Source: DATLFA01 sp035525225 (GTDB lineage: Bacteria; Actinomycetota; Acidimicrobiia; Acidimicrobiales; WLNW01). Taken from it: a stretch of DNA of 64,000 nucleotides. The position numbers and the translations under genes were made by a program. The notes below the pieces were generated by a model, which searched no databases, was not told where the DNA came from, and saw nothing but the letters and a program-made list of their open reading frames with translations. Positions 1 through 7,968 of this stretch are shown one piece after another (the first letter of the stretch is position 1; each line of letters begins with the position of its first letter). Location: positions 124,001-188,000 of the forward strand of contig DATLFA010000088.1 in assembly GCA_035525225.1 (NCBI GenBank), given 5' to 3'.

Positions 1-789
1 CCCCGCAAGACCGGAACTCGTTTCGACGTGCTCGGTGCGGTGACGCTCACCGGCGGCATCACGACCACGTTGCTCGCCGTAAACCGCGGCAATCCCTGGG
101 GCTGGACCCATCCCGTCGTCGTCGGTGGGTTCGTCATCGGTCCGTTGCTGCTGGCGCTGTTCGTTCGCATCGAGAACCGCACCGACTCGCCGCTCGTGCC
201 CATGGGCTTGTTGCGCCGGCGCGAGTTCAGCCTGCCCGTCGTCACCAACGGGTTGGTGCAGTTGAGTTACATGGGTGGCTTCACCATCGCGCCGTTCATG
301 TTGTCCCGACTGTTCGGGTACAAGACCTACAAGACGGCGCTGATCATCGCGATACGGCCGGTTGCGTTCTCGATCGCGGCGTGGATCGCAGGCCGTCAGG
401 GGCGGCGCTTCGACGTGCGCGTGTTCCAGATCAGTGGCAACGCGGTCGTCGCGCTCTCGAGCGTCATCACCGCGTTCGGAGCCTGGCACCGATCGCTGCC
501 ACTGCTCATGATCGGGCTGGTGCTGGCGGGTGCGGGGGTGGGCTATGGGCGACCGTCGAATGCGGTCTCGGTCACGAATTCCGTGCACGAGTCCGACGTC
601 GGCATCGCGACCGGGGTGCTCAACATGGTCTCGACCATCGGCTCCGCGGTCGGCGTGACGGTGATGCTCGCGATCGTGGGCGACCAGTTCGACGGCGCGC
701 CGTTCGCTCACGCGTCGCTGGTCGCCGCCGCAGTAGGTGTGCTGTCCGTGCTCACCGGCGCGATCGTGTCGTCAAGACCGGCCCGCTGA
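1..789 (+). CDS. MFS transporter, EmrB/QacA (DHA2)-like, C-terminal part
   Basis: This is a membrane exporter cut off at its 5' end by the window edge; the frame is open from base 1 and 262 residues are visible. Alternating hydrophobic segments account for about seven membrane helices, for instance residues near 14-30, 40-55, 155-180 and 235-255. The motif-C-like stretch around GLVLAGAGVGYG and the late segment GIATGVLNMVSTIGSAVGV are typical of the 14-helix drug exporters. It probably exports a toxic compound by proton antiport, but the substrate cannot be read from the sequence. Its last 18 bases overlap the convergent alpha/beta hydrolase gene. Family assignment is confident, specificity is not. 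Confidence 0.85.
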   Translation, partial: PRKTGTRFDVLGAVTLTGGITTTLLAVNRGNPWGWTHPVVVGGFVIGPLLLALFVRIENRTDSPLVPMGLLRRREFSLPVVTNGLVQLSYMGGFTIAPFMLSRLFGYKTYKTALIIAIRPVAFSIAAWIAGRQGRRFDVRVFQISGNAVVALSSVITAFGAWHRSLPLLMIGLVLAGAGVGYGRPSNAVSVTNSVHESDVGIATGVLNMVSTIGSAVGVTVMLAIVGDQFDGAPFAHASLVAAAVGVLSVLTGAIVSSRPAR

Positions 790-1689
790 CGAGGCCCGCA
801 CCATCGCCGCCGCGATTTCCCGTGCACCCCGTGGATCGAACATGACGGTGTAGTGGTTGAGATCCGCGACAGTCGTGACCGTGTGTGGCGCGTGTGCCAA
901 TTCTTCGATGATGGCGAGTGGCACGAGGGGGGTGGGCTCGTCGAGCAGTCCCCGCTCGACCCGCACGATCTCGATGGGACAGCGCACCCGCTCGACCGCT
1001 CGACCGGCCGCGGGGTCGACGAGCAATTCGAGACCGTCGGCCTGCACCGCGTCGGCGGAGACGCGCGAGCGAAACGCGGGTGCCGTCACTTCGAGGTCCG
1101 TCACTTCAAGGTCATAGTCGAGATAGGCGACGACATCGTCGTTCCAGGCACCGGGCCGGGCGAGCGCCGGGTGCACCCGCCAGAAGTCGTGGTAGTCGTC
1201 GCGGCTGGCGAAGGTCATCGACAAGCGACTGACTGCGGGCCCGACCACCGCCTCGACGACCTGCTCAGGTTGCAGGCCGGCGGGCATCGCCAGCGGGAAC
1301 CCTCCGTCGATCAGGACCAGAGACTGCACGCGGGTCGGGTGCGTCACCGCGAACAGCGAGGCGACGTAGGCCCCCATCGAATGCCCGGCCGCGACGACCG
1401 CATCGAGGCAGAGCGCGTCGGTCACGCGCAACAGGTCTGCACAATGGGCACGCATCCCGAAAGGCTGCGGCAATGCCGCGCTTCCGCCCCGGCCGCGCAG
1501 GTCGACTGCGATGAGCGAAATGTCGTCTGGCAGCGCGCGGGCGACGGCGTTCCATGACACCAACGACGCGGTGATGCCATGGGCCGCGACAACCGTTGCT
1601 CGAGCACGTGAAGGCGCGGGGCCGGACAAGCCGACGGCCAGAGTGCCACCCTCGACGTCGATCGATTGCAATTCGAACATATCGCTCAC
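772..1689 (-). CDS. alpha/beta hydrolase
   Basis: A 305-residue alpha/beta-hydrolase-fold protein. The nucleophile elbow GHSMG places the catalytic serine at about residue 104; an oxyanion region AAHGIT lies near 35-40, DLRGRGGS near 63-70, and the late histidine is H279 in LNHYT. No signal peptide is seen, so it is cytoplasmic. The start is GTG; an ATG three codons later is the alternative. It converges on the MFS gene with an 18-base overlap and is divergent from the PHA synthase gene. The substrate is unknown: esterases, epoxide hydrolases and C-C hydrolases share this architecture. Confidence 0.85.
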   Translation of the reverse strand: MSDMFELQSIDVEGGTLAVGLSGPAPSRARATVVAAHGITASLVSWNAVARALPDDISLIAVDLRGRGGSAALPQPFGMRAHCADLLRVTDALCLDAVVAAGHSMGAYVASLFAVTHPTRVQSLVLIDGGFPLAMPAGLQPEQVVEAVVGPAVSRLSMTFASRDDYHDFWRVHPALARPGAWNDDVVAYLDYDLEVTDLEVTAPAFRSRVSADAVQADGLELLVDPAAGRAVERVRCPIEIVRVERGLLDEPTPLVPLAIIEELAHAPHTVTTVADLNHYTVMFDPRGAREIAAAMVRASSAGRS

Positions 1690-1796
1690 AAGATCCTGTA
1701 CCTCCCACTCGACGTGTCCAAGGTAACCCTCGAAGCGCTGTCGATCCGCGGACGATGAGATACGTTGGCGGGGACTACAACGCGCGAGGGCGTGCC

Positions 1797-3821
1797 ATGC
1801 CCAAGAAGTCCCCGACCCCGAAGGCCGTCACCAAGAAGGCCGCGACGGCGAAGGCCAAACCAAAATCCACCGCAGCAAAGACCGCGACCGGCAAGCGGGC
1901 TCCTGCCGCCGCGAAGTCGGCGGCAAAGCCCGGCGGCAAGCCCGCAGCGCGACGCTCGACCGTGCGCGTCAGCGCCGCCGGCAAGGCCACCGCGACCAAC
2001 GGGCAACGATCCTCCACCAGGCCGAGCGCCGACGCGGGCAAGAAGGCGCCTCCGGTTCGTCCATCGGGACGCGCTTCGGCGCCCCGCGCCGAAGCGTCTA
2101 CCGCCGCGGCCGCCGACCCGGCCAACGGCATGTCACAGTCGCTCCAAGACCTGCTCGGCATCGCCGAAGATCCCTTGGTCGCGGCCGATCCGGTCTCGTT
2201 CCTGCGGTCACTCGGCGGTGCCGCACTTGCGACCACGCGCAACCCCGGAGCGGTAGTGAACGCCGGCATGCGACTCGCCGTGGGCACCGCGGGCGCCCTG
2301 CAGGGGGCAGCGGGTCGCCTGCTCGGGACCAAGGGCGGTTCATCGACGACCCCGGTCAAAGACAAGCGGTTCGCGGACGAAGCGTTCGCCGATCATCCGT
2401 TCTTCTATCTGCTCCATCAGATGTATCTCGTCAACCAGCGCTTCGCCTTGGAGTTGCTCGACTCCGCGACGCTGCAGCCCGATCAAGAACGCAAGGCGCG
2501 CTTCGCCGCACAGTTCTTGCTCGATGCACTCGCGCCCACCAACACACTCATCGGCAACCCTGCGGCGCTGCGCAGAGCGATGCAGACCGGCGGCAAGAGC
2601 GTCACGCAGGGCCTGCGCAATCTGGCGCACGACGTGCGTCACAACGGTGGCTGGCCGTCACAGGTCGATTCATCCGGCTTCATAGTCGGCGAGAACATGG
2701 CCATCACCCCGGGCAAGGTCGTCTATCGCAGCGACCTCATCGAACTGATCCAATACGAACCACAGACGGCAGCGGTGTTCGAAACGCCGCTGCTCTTTTG
2801 CCCACCGTGGATCAACAAGTACTACATCATGGATCTCGCCCCCCAGAAAAGCCTCATCGAATGGGCGGTCCAGCACGGCCACACGTGTTTCGCGATCAGC
2901 TACCGCAACCCAGACGAGTCGATGCGCGAGACGACTTTCGAGGACTATCTGATGAAGGGCCCGCGCGACGCGGTTCGCGTGGTGCGCGAGATCACCGGCG
3001 CGGCACGCGTGAACACGCTGTCGGTCTGTCTGGGCGGCACACTTACGGCAATCGCCCTGTCCTACGACGCCGCTATCGGTGACGACTCGATCAACACGGC
3101 GACGTTCCTCAACACCCATACCGACTTCTCCGAACCGGGCATCCTCGGCGCATTCACCGACGAGTCCAGCATTGCCGCCCTCGAAAAGCGCATGGCCAAA
3201 AAGGGCTACCTCGACGCGAGTCAGATGGCGCACACGTTCGATGCGATTCGCGCCAACGACCTCGTGTTCCAGTACGTTGTCAACAACTGGCTCTTGGGCG
3301 AAAAACCGCCGGCGTTCGACCTGCTCGCCTGGAACGACGACAGCACGCGGATGCCGGCCAAGATGCATTCCGCCTACCTGCGTTCGTGCTACCTCCGCAA
3401 CGAGTTCAGCAGGGGCGAGTTCGTGATCGACGGCATCAAGGTCGACCCGGGCGCGGTGTCGGTCGATTCGTACGTGCTTTCTGCCGTGGACGATCACATC
3501 GTGCCCTGGGTTTCCGCGTACAAGACTGCTCGGCTGTTGGGCGGGGACAACCGGTTCGTGTTGTCGACGTCGGGGCACATCGCGGGCATCGTCAATCCCC
3601 CGAGCCCCAAGGCCAAGCATTGGACCAATCCCGAGCTCCCCGATGATCCACAACATTGGATCGCGGGTGCGACGCTGCAACAGGGCACATGGTGGCAAGA
3701 CTGGATCGAGTGGATCGCGTCGCGCGCCGGCGACATGATCGATCCGCCCCGGCAAATGGGTAGTTCGGACTACCCAATCTTGTGCGATGCGCCAGGCACA
3801 TTCGTATTGACTCGCTCGTGA
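1797..3821 (+). CDS. phaC: polyhydroxyalkanoate synthase with Lys/Ala-rich histone-like N-terminal tail
   Basis: Polymerises hydroxyacyl-CoA thioesters into PHA on granules. The 674-residue protein has two parts. Residues 1-108 are low complexity, rich in Lys, Ala and Pro, resembling histone H1-like tails of PhaF/AlgP. Residues 110-674 are a class I-type synthase: lipase-like box SVCLGG with nucleophile C411, D566 in DDHIVPW and H594 in SGHIAG. The 28-residue D-H spacing equals that of the Cupriavidus enzyme. The residue before Cys is Val rather than the usual Tyr/Phe. Start chosen at the ATG preceded by GAGGG at 1786-1790; an in-frame ATG at 1755 lacks such a site. It is followed 21 bases later by a depolymerase-like gene. 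Confidence 0.93.
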   Translation: MPKKSPTPKAVTKKAATAKAKPKSTAAKTATGKRAPAAAKSAAKPGGKPAARRSTVRVSAAGKATATNGQRSSTRPSADAGKKAPPVRPSGRASAPRAEASTAAAADPANGMSQSLQDLLGIAEDPLVAADPVSFLRSLGGAALATTRNPGAVVNAGMRLAVGTAGALQGAAGRLLGTKGGSSTTPVKDKRFADEAFADHPFFYLLHQMYLVNQRFALELLDSATLQPDQERKARFAAQFLLDALAPTNTLIGNPAALRRAMQTGGKSVTQGLRNLAHDVRHNGGWPSQVDSSGFIVGENMAITPGKVVYRSDLIELIQYEPQTAAVFETPLLFCPPWINKYYIMDLAPQKSLIEWAVQHGHTCFAISYRNPDESMRETTFEDYLMKGPRDAVRVVREITGAARVNTLSVCLGGTLTAIALSYDAAIGDDSINTATFLNTHTDFSEPGILGAFTDESSIAALEKRMAKKGYLDASQMAHTFDAIRANDLVFQYVVNNWLLGEKPPAFDLLAWNDDSTRMPAKMHSAYLRSCYLRNEFSRGEFVIDGIKVDPGAVSVDSYVLSAVDDHIVPWVSAYKTARLLGGDNRFVLSTSGHIAGIVNPPSPKAKHWTNPELPDDPQHWIAGATLQQGTWWQDWIEWIASRAGDMIDPPRQMGSSDYPILCDAPGTFVLTRS

Positions 3822-3842
3822 GCCGCTACCCTCACCGGCGAC

Positions 3843-4556
3843 GTGCTCGAGTACATAGAAGTAGACGGACTCCGTCTTCGCGTTCGCAAGACTGGTAGCG
3901 GCCCTCCGTTGTTGTTGATCAACGGCCTATCGTCGCGTGTCGAAACATGGGCCGCTCTGCTCGATCAACTGCGCGGTCGCACCATCATCGCGTACGACGC
4001 ACCGGGCGTCGGTGCGAGTACCACACCATGTCTTCCGTTGTCGATGAGTCAACTCGCACGCGTTGCCGAAGGCGTGCTCGACGCGTGCCGCGTCGACACC
4101 GCGGACATTCTCGGCTACTCCCACGGCGGTGCAGTCGCGCAACAGTTCGCCTTCGAGAGTCCCAAACGGATCAATCGCATGGTGTTGTCCTCGACTTCGT
4201 GTGGCATCGGCTCGATGTTGGGCGATCCCTTCAGCCTCGTCGGACGAGTCGCGGCACAGTGGAGCGACACCGTCGACGGCGGTATCGGGTCGGGAGCGAC
4301 ACCGCTCGGGCTCTTGTGGCAAATGGTCGCGATCGGCACGTGGTCGAGCCTCCCCTGGCTCGACCGGATCGGGGCGCCGACGTTGATCCTGGCCGGCGCC
4401 GATGATCGCTTCGTGCCGCCGCGCAACGGTCGCTACCTCGCGGCTCGCATTCCCAACAGTCGCTACTGCGAACTCCCCGGCGTCGGCCACGACATGTTCC
4501 ACCGGTCGACCGCGCCCTCGGTGGCCGCCGAGATCGCGGAGTTCCTCGGCCTCTGA
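3843..4556 (+). CDS. phaZ: intracellular PHA depolymerase-like alpha/beta hydrolase
   Basis: A 237-residue alpha/beta hydrolase with nucleophile S93 in GYSHGG, acid in GADDRFVPP and H216 in GVGHD. The layout, including YDAPGVGAST and GGAVAQQFAF, resembles the intracellular medium-chain PHA depolymerase of pseudomonads, and it sits 21 bases downstream of the PHA synthase, as in pseudomonad pha loci. It would hydrolyse stored PHA to hydroxy acids. The start is GTG; a weak TACCCT at 3827-3832 could act as its own -10 box. Hydrolase fold is certain; the PHA role rests on similarity and context. Confidence 0.8.
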   Translation: MLEYIEVDGLRLRVRKTGSGPPLLLINGLSSRVETWAALLDQLRGRTIIAYDAPGVGASTTPCLPLSMSQLARVAEGVLDACRVDTADILGYSHGGAVAQQFAFESPKRINRMVLSSTSCGIGSMLGDPFSLVGRVAAQWSDTVDGGIGSGATPLGLLWQMVAIGTWSSLPWLDRIGAPTLILAGADDRFVPPRNGRYLAARIPNSRYCELPGVGHDMFHRSTAPSVAAEIAEFLGL

Positions 4557-4603
4557 CCGGGCCGCTCGGGCCCAGCCTCCCGCTCAGCGGGCCGCTCGGG
4601 CCC
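4557..4603 (+). repeat. REP-like intergenic element, two tandem copies
   Basis: Two copies of the core GGGCCGCTCGGGCCC at 4559-4573 and 4589-4603, the second preceded by CCTCCCGCTCAGC. The core folds as a 5-bp GGGCC/GGCCC stem. The element starts right after the stop codon of the depolymerase-like gene and may also attenuate transcription there. Confidence 0.75.
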
Positions 4604-4640
4604 GTGACGCATGACCAGTAGAAACCATGCGGATGCTTGG

Positions 4641-4690
4641 TATATTTAGCAGGCCGATACGCAGATCGCCCCGGCCCCCGTTCCAGGAGA
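4641..4690 (+). promoter_or_regulatory. -10 box and Shine-Dalgarno site of the phasin-like gene
   Basis: TATATT at 4641-4646 is an unusually AT-rich hexamer in this GC-rich DNA and fits a -10 box. AGGAGA at 4685-4690 is a strong ribosome site four bases before the ATG at 4695. No convincing -35 was found. Confidence 0.5.
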
Positions 4691-4694
4691 AGCA

Positions 4695-4976
4695 ATGCCT
4701 ACCGATGTCAAAGAATTCAGCGCCGCCACTCAAGAACAAGTTCTGAAGGCGATCGAGGCCACGCAGGCTGCGGTCCTCGACGGCGTTCGTACCTGGTCGA
4801 AGACCATCGAGAGCGTCATCCCCGCCAATCTGCCCAAGTTCGACATCCCCGGTGTCGAGGCGCTGCCCTCGCCGAAGGAAGCCGTCGCCCTCGGTTTCGA
4901 CTTCGCCGAGAAGTTGCTCTCGACCCAGAAGAGCTTTGCCGATCAACTCGTCGCGGCGCTCACGCCCGCACGCTGA
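4695..4976 (+). CDS. small phasin-like PHA granule protein
   Basis: A 93-residue, mostly helical amphipathic protein without Cys, signal peptide or membrane segment. Residues 1-40 form a predicted helix (TQEQVLKAIEATQ...), a Pro-rich hinge spans about 43-61 (IPANLPKFDIPG), and a second helix covers 62-92. This organisation, the size and the location between a PHA synthase/depolymerase pair and hydroxyacyl-CoA dehydrogenase suggest a phasin that coats storage granules. Strong ribosome site AGGAGA supports high expression, as expected for a structural granule protein. Assignment is by context and composition; sequence families of phasins diverge greatly. Confidence 0.7.
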   Translation: MPTDVKEFSAATQEQVLKAIEATQAAVLDGVRTWSKTIESVIPANLPKFDIPGVEALPSPKEAVALGFDFAEKLLSTQKSFADQLVAALTPAR

Positions 4977-5009
4977 CTCACCAGCGGGATCAGAAAGTAT
5001 CAAGCGACA

Positions 5010-5067
5010 CTCATATTTGATGAGACTTGCTCAAAGGGTTTGAGAGACAATTTACCCTTTGCCTCAT
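5010..5067. promoter_or_regulatory. candidate operator with 20-bp periodic CTCA/TGAG half-sites
   Basis: Two inverted repeats follow each other: CTCAT-N5-ATGAG at 5010-5024 and CTCAAA-N3-TTTGAG at 5030-5044. Corresponding half-sites are exactly 20 bp apart, and another CTCAT occurs at 5063-5067. A third inverted repeat, CAAAGGGT / ACCCTTTG, spans 5032-5061. The array precedes a possible promoter, TTGCAT 5067-5072 and TATGGT 5092-5097, and looks like a binding site for a dimeric regulator. Confidence 0.5.
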
Positions 5068-5111
5068 TGCATACATCAAGCAGCCGTTTGGTATGGTGAC
5101 GATCCGTTGTG

Positions 5112-5141
5112 GTTCAGAGCGGGCTCCGGCCCGCTCTGAAC
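5112..5141 (+). other. stable hairpin in the leader of the hydroxyacyl-CoA dehydrogenase gene
   Basis: TTCAGAGCGGGC (5113-5124) and GCCCGCTCTGAA (5129-5140) are perfect 12-base arms around the tetraloop TCCG. The hairpin lies just after the inferred transcription start and before the SD sequence GGAAGG, so it would be in the 5' leader. It shares CCCGCTCTGAA with the REP-like copies near 60.3 kb. Confidence 0.7.
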
Positions 5142-5160
5142 TCGTCTCGGAAGGACATTG

Positions 5161-6024
5161 ATGGGCAAGATCGAGCGGGTAGGTGTCGTCGGCGCAGGCA
5201 CGATGGGCGCAGGCATCGCGGAGGTCTGTATCCGAGGCGGATGCGACACAATCGTGGTCGAGGTCGAGCAGCAGTCGATCGCGCTCGCCCAGGACCGCAT
5301 TGCGAACGCACTCGAGAAGTCGGTCAGCAAGGGTCAGATGACCGAACGGGAGCGCGACGACGCCCTCGGCCGGTTGTTGTTCTCGTCTGATCTCGGCGCC
5401 ATGGGCGACCGTGAGATCATCATCGAGGCGATCATCGAGAGCGAGCCCGAGAAGGTGCTCGTATTCGAAACCCTCGACAAGGTGACCCCGCCCGATTGCA
5501 TCCTCGCGTCCAACACGTCGTCGATCCCGATCATCCGCTTGGCCAAGGCGACCACCCGCCCCGATCGTGTGCTCGGAATGCACTTCTTCAACCCGGCGCC
5601 CGTCCAACCGTTGGTCGAGGTCGTCAAGTCGCTCACCACGTCGCCCGAGACCGTGACCGTCGTCGACGCGCTGTGCACCGAGCAATTGGGCAAACACGTC
5701 ATCCACTGCGGAGATCGCGCCGGCTTCGTGGTCAACCTGCTGCTCGTGCCGTACCTCCTGCACGCCATTCGAATGCTCGACACGGGCTTCGCCACGGCGC
5801 AGGAGATCGACGACGGCATGCGCTACGGCTGTGCGCACCCCATGGGTCCACTCGCGCTCTGCGATCTCATCGGCCTCGACACGATCAAGGCCGTCGCCGA
5901 CGTGCTATACGACGAGTGGAACGAAGCGCACTACGCGCCCCCTCCCCTTTTGAAGCGCATGGTCGCTGCCGGCCTCTACGGCCGCAAGACCGGCAAAGGC
6001 TTCTACGACTACGGCAAGGTCTGA
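5161..6024 (+). CDS. 3-hydroxybutyryl-CoA dehydrogenase
   Basis: An NAD(P)-dependent 3-hydroxyacyl-CoA dehydrogenase of 287 residues, the family's usual length. The Rossmann motif GAGTMGAG is at residues 11-18, the catalytic histidine is H141 in MHFFNPAP, and the C-terminal domain carries the conserved YGRKTGKGFYDY ending. It interconverts acetoacetyl-CoA and 3-hydroxybutyryl-CoA, so it links beta-oxidation with PHA precursor supply, consistent with the neighbouring PHA genes. The ATG was chosen over a TTG one codon earlier because GGAAGG lies at normal spacing. The leader contains a hairpin and the upstream region a palindromic array. Confidence 0.93.
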   Translation: MGKIERVGVVGAGTMGAGIAEVCIRGGCDTIVVEVEQQSIALAQDRIANALEKSVSKGQMTERERDDALGRLLFSSDLGAMGDREIIIEAIIESEPEKVLVFETLDKVTPPDCILASNTSSIPIIRLAKATTRPDRVLGMHFFNPAPVQPLVEVVKSLTTSPETVTVVDALCTEQLGKHVIHCGDRAGFVVNLLLVPYLLHAIRMLDTGFATAQEIDDGMRYGCAHPMGPLALCDLIGLDTIKAVADVLYDEWNEAHYAPPPLLKRMVAAGLYGRKTGKGFYDYGKV

Positions 6025-6032
6025 TTTATTCG

Positions 6033-6443
6033 ATGGCAACAAACGGTTCGACCGCGTTCGACGCGTTCGGCAAGTATCTGCGCAGCCAGCGACAACTCGC
6101 GCGACTGACCTTGCGGGAGTTGTCCGAGATCACCAAGATCTCCAACCCCTACCTCAGCCAAATCGAACGCGGGCTGCATCAGCCGTCCATCAAAGTGATC
6201 AAGTCGCTCGCCGATGCGCTCAACCTTTCGGCAGAGGCGATGCTCGCCCAGGCCGCCGGCCTCGACGATGACGAAGCCACGCCGGCAAACTCTGGTACCG
6301 AAGCCGCGATACGCGCCGATGGGCGGCTGTCCGAGTCGCAGAAGCAGGCGCTGCTCTCGGTCTATCGCAGCTTCTTGTCGAGCGAGCCCGTCAACGGCGA
6401 CACGTCGACCACCACCGCCCCCAAACGAAAGACCGCCGTCTAG
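6033..6443 (+). CDS. XRE-family helix-turn-helix regulator
   Basis: A 136-residue protein with an N-terminal Cro/CI-type helix-turn-helix domain at about residues 10-68 (LRELSEITKISNPYLSQIERG is the recognition region) and a short C-terminal extension with a possible helix around 95-113. The end is Lys/Arg-rich. It starts eight bases after the dehydrogenase stop and was probably co-transcribed with it. Location suggests control of the PHA or acyl-CoA genes; the palindromic array upstream of the dehydrogenase gene is one candidate target. No ligand-binding domain is evident. Confidence 0.85.
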   Translation: MATNGSTAFDAFGKYLRSQRQLARLTLRELSEITKISNPYLSQIERGLHQPSIKVIKSLADALNLSAEAMLAQAAGLDDDEATPANSGTEAAIRADGRLSESQKQALLSVYRSFLSSEPVNGDTSTTTAPKRKTAV

Positions 6444-6503
6444 TGAGCATGAGGGCGACGTGATGCACAGATCGCAAACTTCCAAACGAGACGAGCCCGA
6501 ACA

Positions 6504-7277
6504 GTGAGCACAGTCGTCCATCTCGAGCGCAATGACGACAACGTCGCGATCATCCGCCTCGACAACCCCAAGGTCAATGCATTGTCGAGCGCGGTGCTCG
6601 ACGGCGTGCGTCTCGCTGCACTCGAACTCGCGGCCGACCCGCCCGGTGCGGTTGTGCTGACGGGCGGCGAACGTATCTTTGCCGCGGGTGCCGACATCAC
6701 CGAATTCGCAGGGCCCGACGAGGCCCGTACCATCGGCGCGCTGTTCGTCGAGACGACGCAGGCGCTCGAATCGATTCCCCGCATGGTCATCGCGGCGGTG
6801 GCCGGTTTCGCACTGGGTGGTGGTTGCGAGCTCGCGCTCGCGTGTGATCTGCGCATCGCCGCGGACAACGCGGCGTTCGGGCAACCCGAGATCTTGTTGG
6901 GCATCATTCCCGGGGGCGGCGGCACGCAACGACTGACCCGCCTCGTGGGCCCGGCACGCGCGAAAGAGATCATCCTCAGCGGACGCATGGTCAAAGTCGA
7001 AGAAGCGTTGCGCATCGGTCTCGCCGACGCAGTGGTGCCGTTGGCCGAGCTTCACCAGCGCGTGTTGACGATCGCGTCCGACTACGCCCGTGGCGCGCTC
7101 GTCGCCCAAGGCCTCGCCAAACAGGCAATCAATGCGGGCCTCGATGGCTCACTCGCCGACGGGCTCGCGCTCGAACAAAGACTCTTCGCCGAAGTGTTCG
7201 CGACAGAGGACGCTCGAATCGGCATCGAATCGTTCAAAGAGCACGGCCCGGGCAAAGCGACGTTCGTCGGCAAGTGA
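6504..7277 (+). CDS. enoyl-CoA hydratase/isomerase
   Basis: A 257-residue crotonase-fold enzyme that hydrates trans-2-enoyl-CoA to 3-hydroxyacyl-CoA. Both catalytic glutamates are present: E109 in GGGCEL and E129 in GQPEILLGIIPG. The oxyanion-hole segment AAGADITEF is at 60-68. It is the hydratase partner of the hydroxyacyl-CoA dehydrogenase just upstream. GTG start. A 28-bp perfect palindrome overlaps the stop codon and separates it from the convergent cyclophilin gene. Confidence 0.92.
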   Translation: MSTVVHLERNDDNVAIIRLDNPKVNALSSAVLDGVRLAALELAADPPGAVVLTGGERIFAAGADITEFAGPDEARTIGALFVETTQALESIPRMVIAAVAGFALGGGCELALACDLRIAADNAAFGQPEILLGIIPGGGGTQRLTRLVGPARAKEIILSGRMVKVEEALRIGLADAVVPLAELHQRVLTIASDYARGALVAQGLAKQAINAGLDGSLADGLALEQRLFAEVFATEDARIGIESFKEHGPGKATFVGK

Positions 7278-7303
7278 TGACGGCGACGCGCGTCGCCGTC
7301 ATC
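7276..7303. terminator. 28-bp perfect palindrome between convergent genes
   Basis: GATGACGGCGACGC is followed directly by its reverse complement. It includes the last bases of the hydratase stop codon and ends just before the cyclophilin stop. Symmetry and position suggest a bidirectional terminator. There is no T-run. Confidence 0.7.
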
Positions 7304-7306
7304 TGA

Positions 7307-7867
7307 TCACACCTCGGTGATCGTCACCGACTCGATCACGACGTCTTTCCTCGGGCGGTCTTTGCCGTCGGTCTCGACCGATTGCATCGCTTCGACGATC
7401 TCGAGACCTTTGACGACTTTGCCGAACAACGCATATTGCGGCGGAAGCCGCACGCCCTGTTGCCCGGAGATCAAGAAAAATTGGCTTCCGTTGGTGTTCG
7501 GTCCGGCGTTGGCCATCGCCAGGGAACCGATCTCGTAGCGACCAGCCTTGGGGAGTTCGTCGGCGAACCGGTAGCCCGGACCGCCGGTGCCGGTGCCCGT
7601 GGGATCGCCACCCTGACACACGAACCCCTTGATGATGCGGTGAAAGATGATGCCGTCGTAGTAGTGGTAACGGGCGAGGAAAACAAAGCTGTTCACGGTG
7701 GTCGGAGCCGACGCCGCATCGAGTGCGATCGTCATCGTCCCCATCGAGGTCACCATCTCGGCCCGATAGTCCTTGGCCGGATCGATGCACATAGGAGGTG
7801 GCCCTTCGAATTCGACCTTGCGCGGGCTCGATCCGTCGGGGTTCGGACAAGGCTCAGTTGACATCAT
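7307..7867 (-). CDS. peptidyl-prolyl cis-trans isomerase, cyclophilin type
   Basis: A 186-residue cyclophilin that catalyses proline isomerisation during protein folding. The core covers about residues 40-185, with the active-site signature FHRIIKGFVCQGGDP and the downstream GSQFFL. No signal peptide or lipobox is present, so a cytoplasmic location is likely. The N-terminal 35 residues (PCPNPDGSSPRKVEFEGPPP) are a Pro-rich extension seen in actinobacterial members. Start chosen at the first of two adjacent ATGs; an upstream ATG at 7906 would add 13 residues without a better ribosome site. Divergent from a small Zn-ribbon gene. Confidence 0.93.
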   Translation of the reverse strand: MMSTEPCPNPDGSSPRKVEFEGPPPMCIDPAKDYRAEMVTSMGTMTIALDAASAPTTVNSFVFLARYHYYDGIIFHRIIKGFVCQGGDPTGTGTGGPGYRFADELPKAGRYEIGSLAMANAGPNTNGSQFFLISGQQGVRLPPQYALFGKVVKGLEIVEAMQSVETDGKDRPRKDVVIESVTITEV

Positions 7868-7956
7868 GGGCTGCTTTCGTTTGAAGATCTGGATGCGCGA
7901 AATCATCGTTGGATCCCCGTCGTCGACGGATGCTCCACCTTTGCACGTTTGCTCCC

Positions 7957-7962
7957 TATAGT
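7957..7962 (+). promoter_or_regulatory. -10 box TATAGT of a leaderless gene
   Basis: TATAGT ends six bases before the ATG at 7969, so transcription should start at the ATG itself. Confidence 0.6.
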
Positions 7963-7968
7963 GCGCGC

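Noticed and set aside
2670..3755. 361-codon open frame on the minus strand
   Set aside because: Antisense to the PHA synthase core; its translation has no recognisable fold and is rich in His/Arg as typical of shadow frames.
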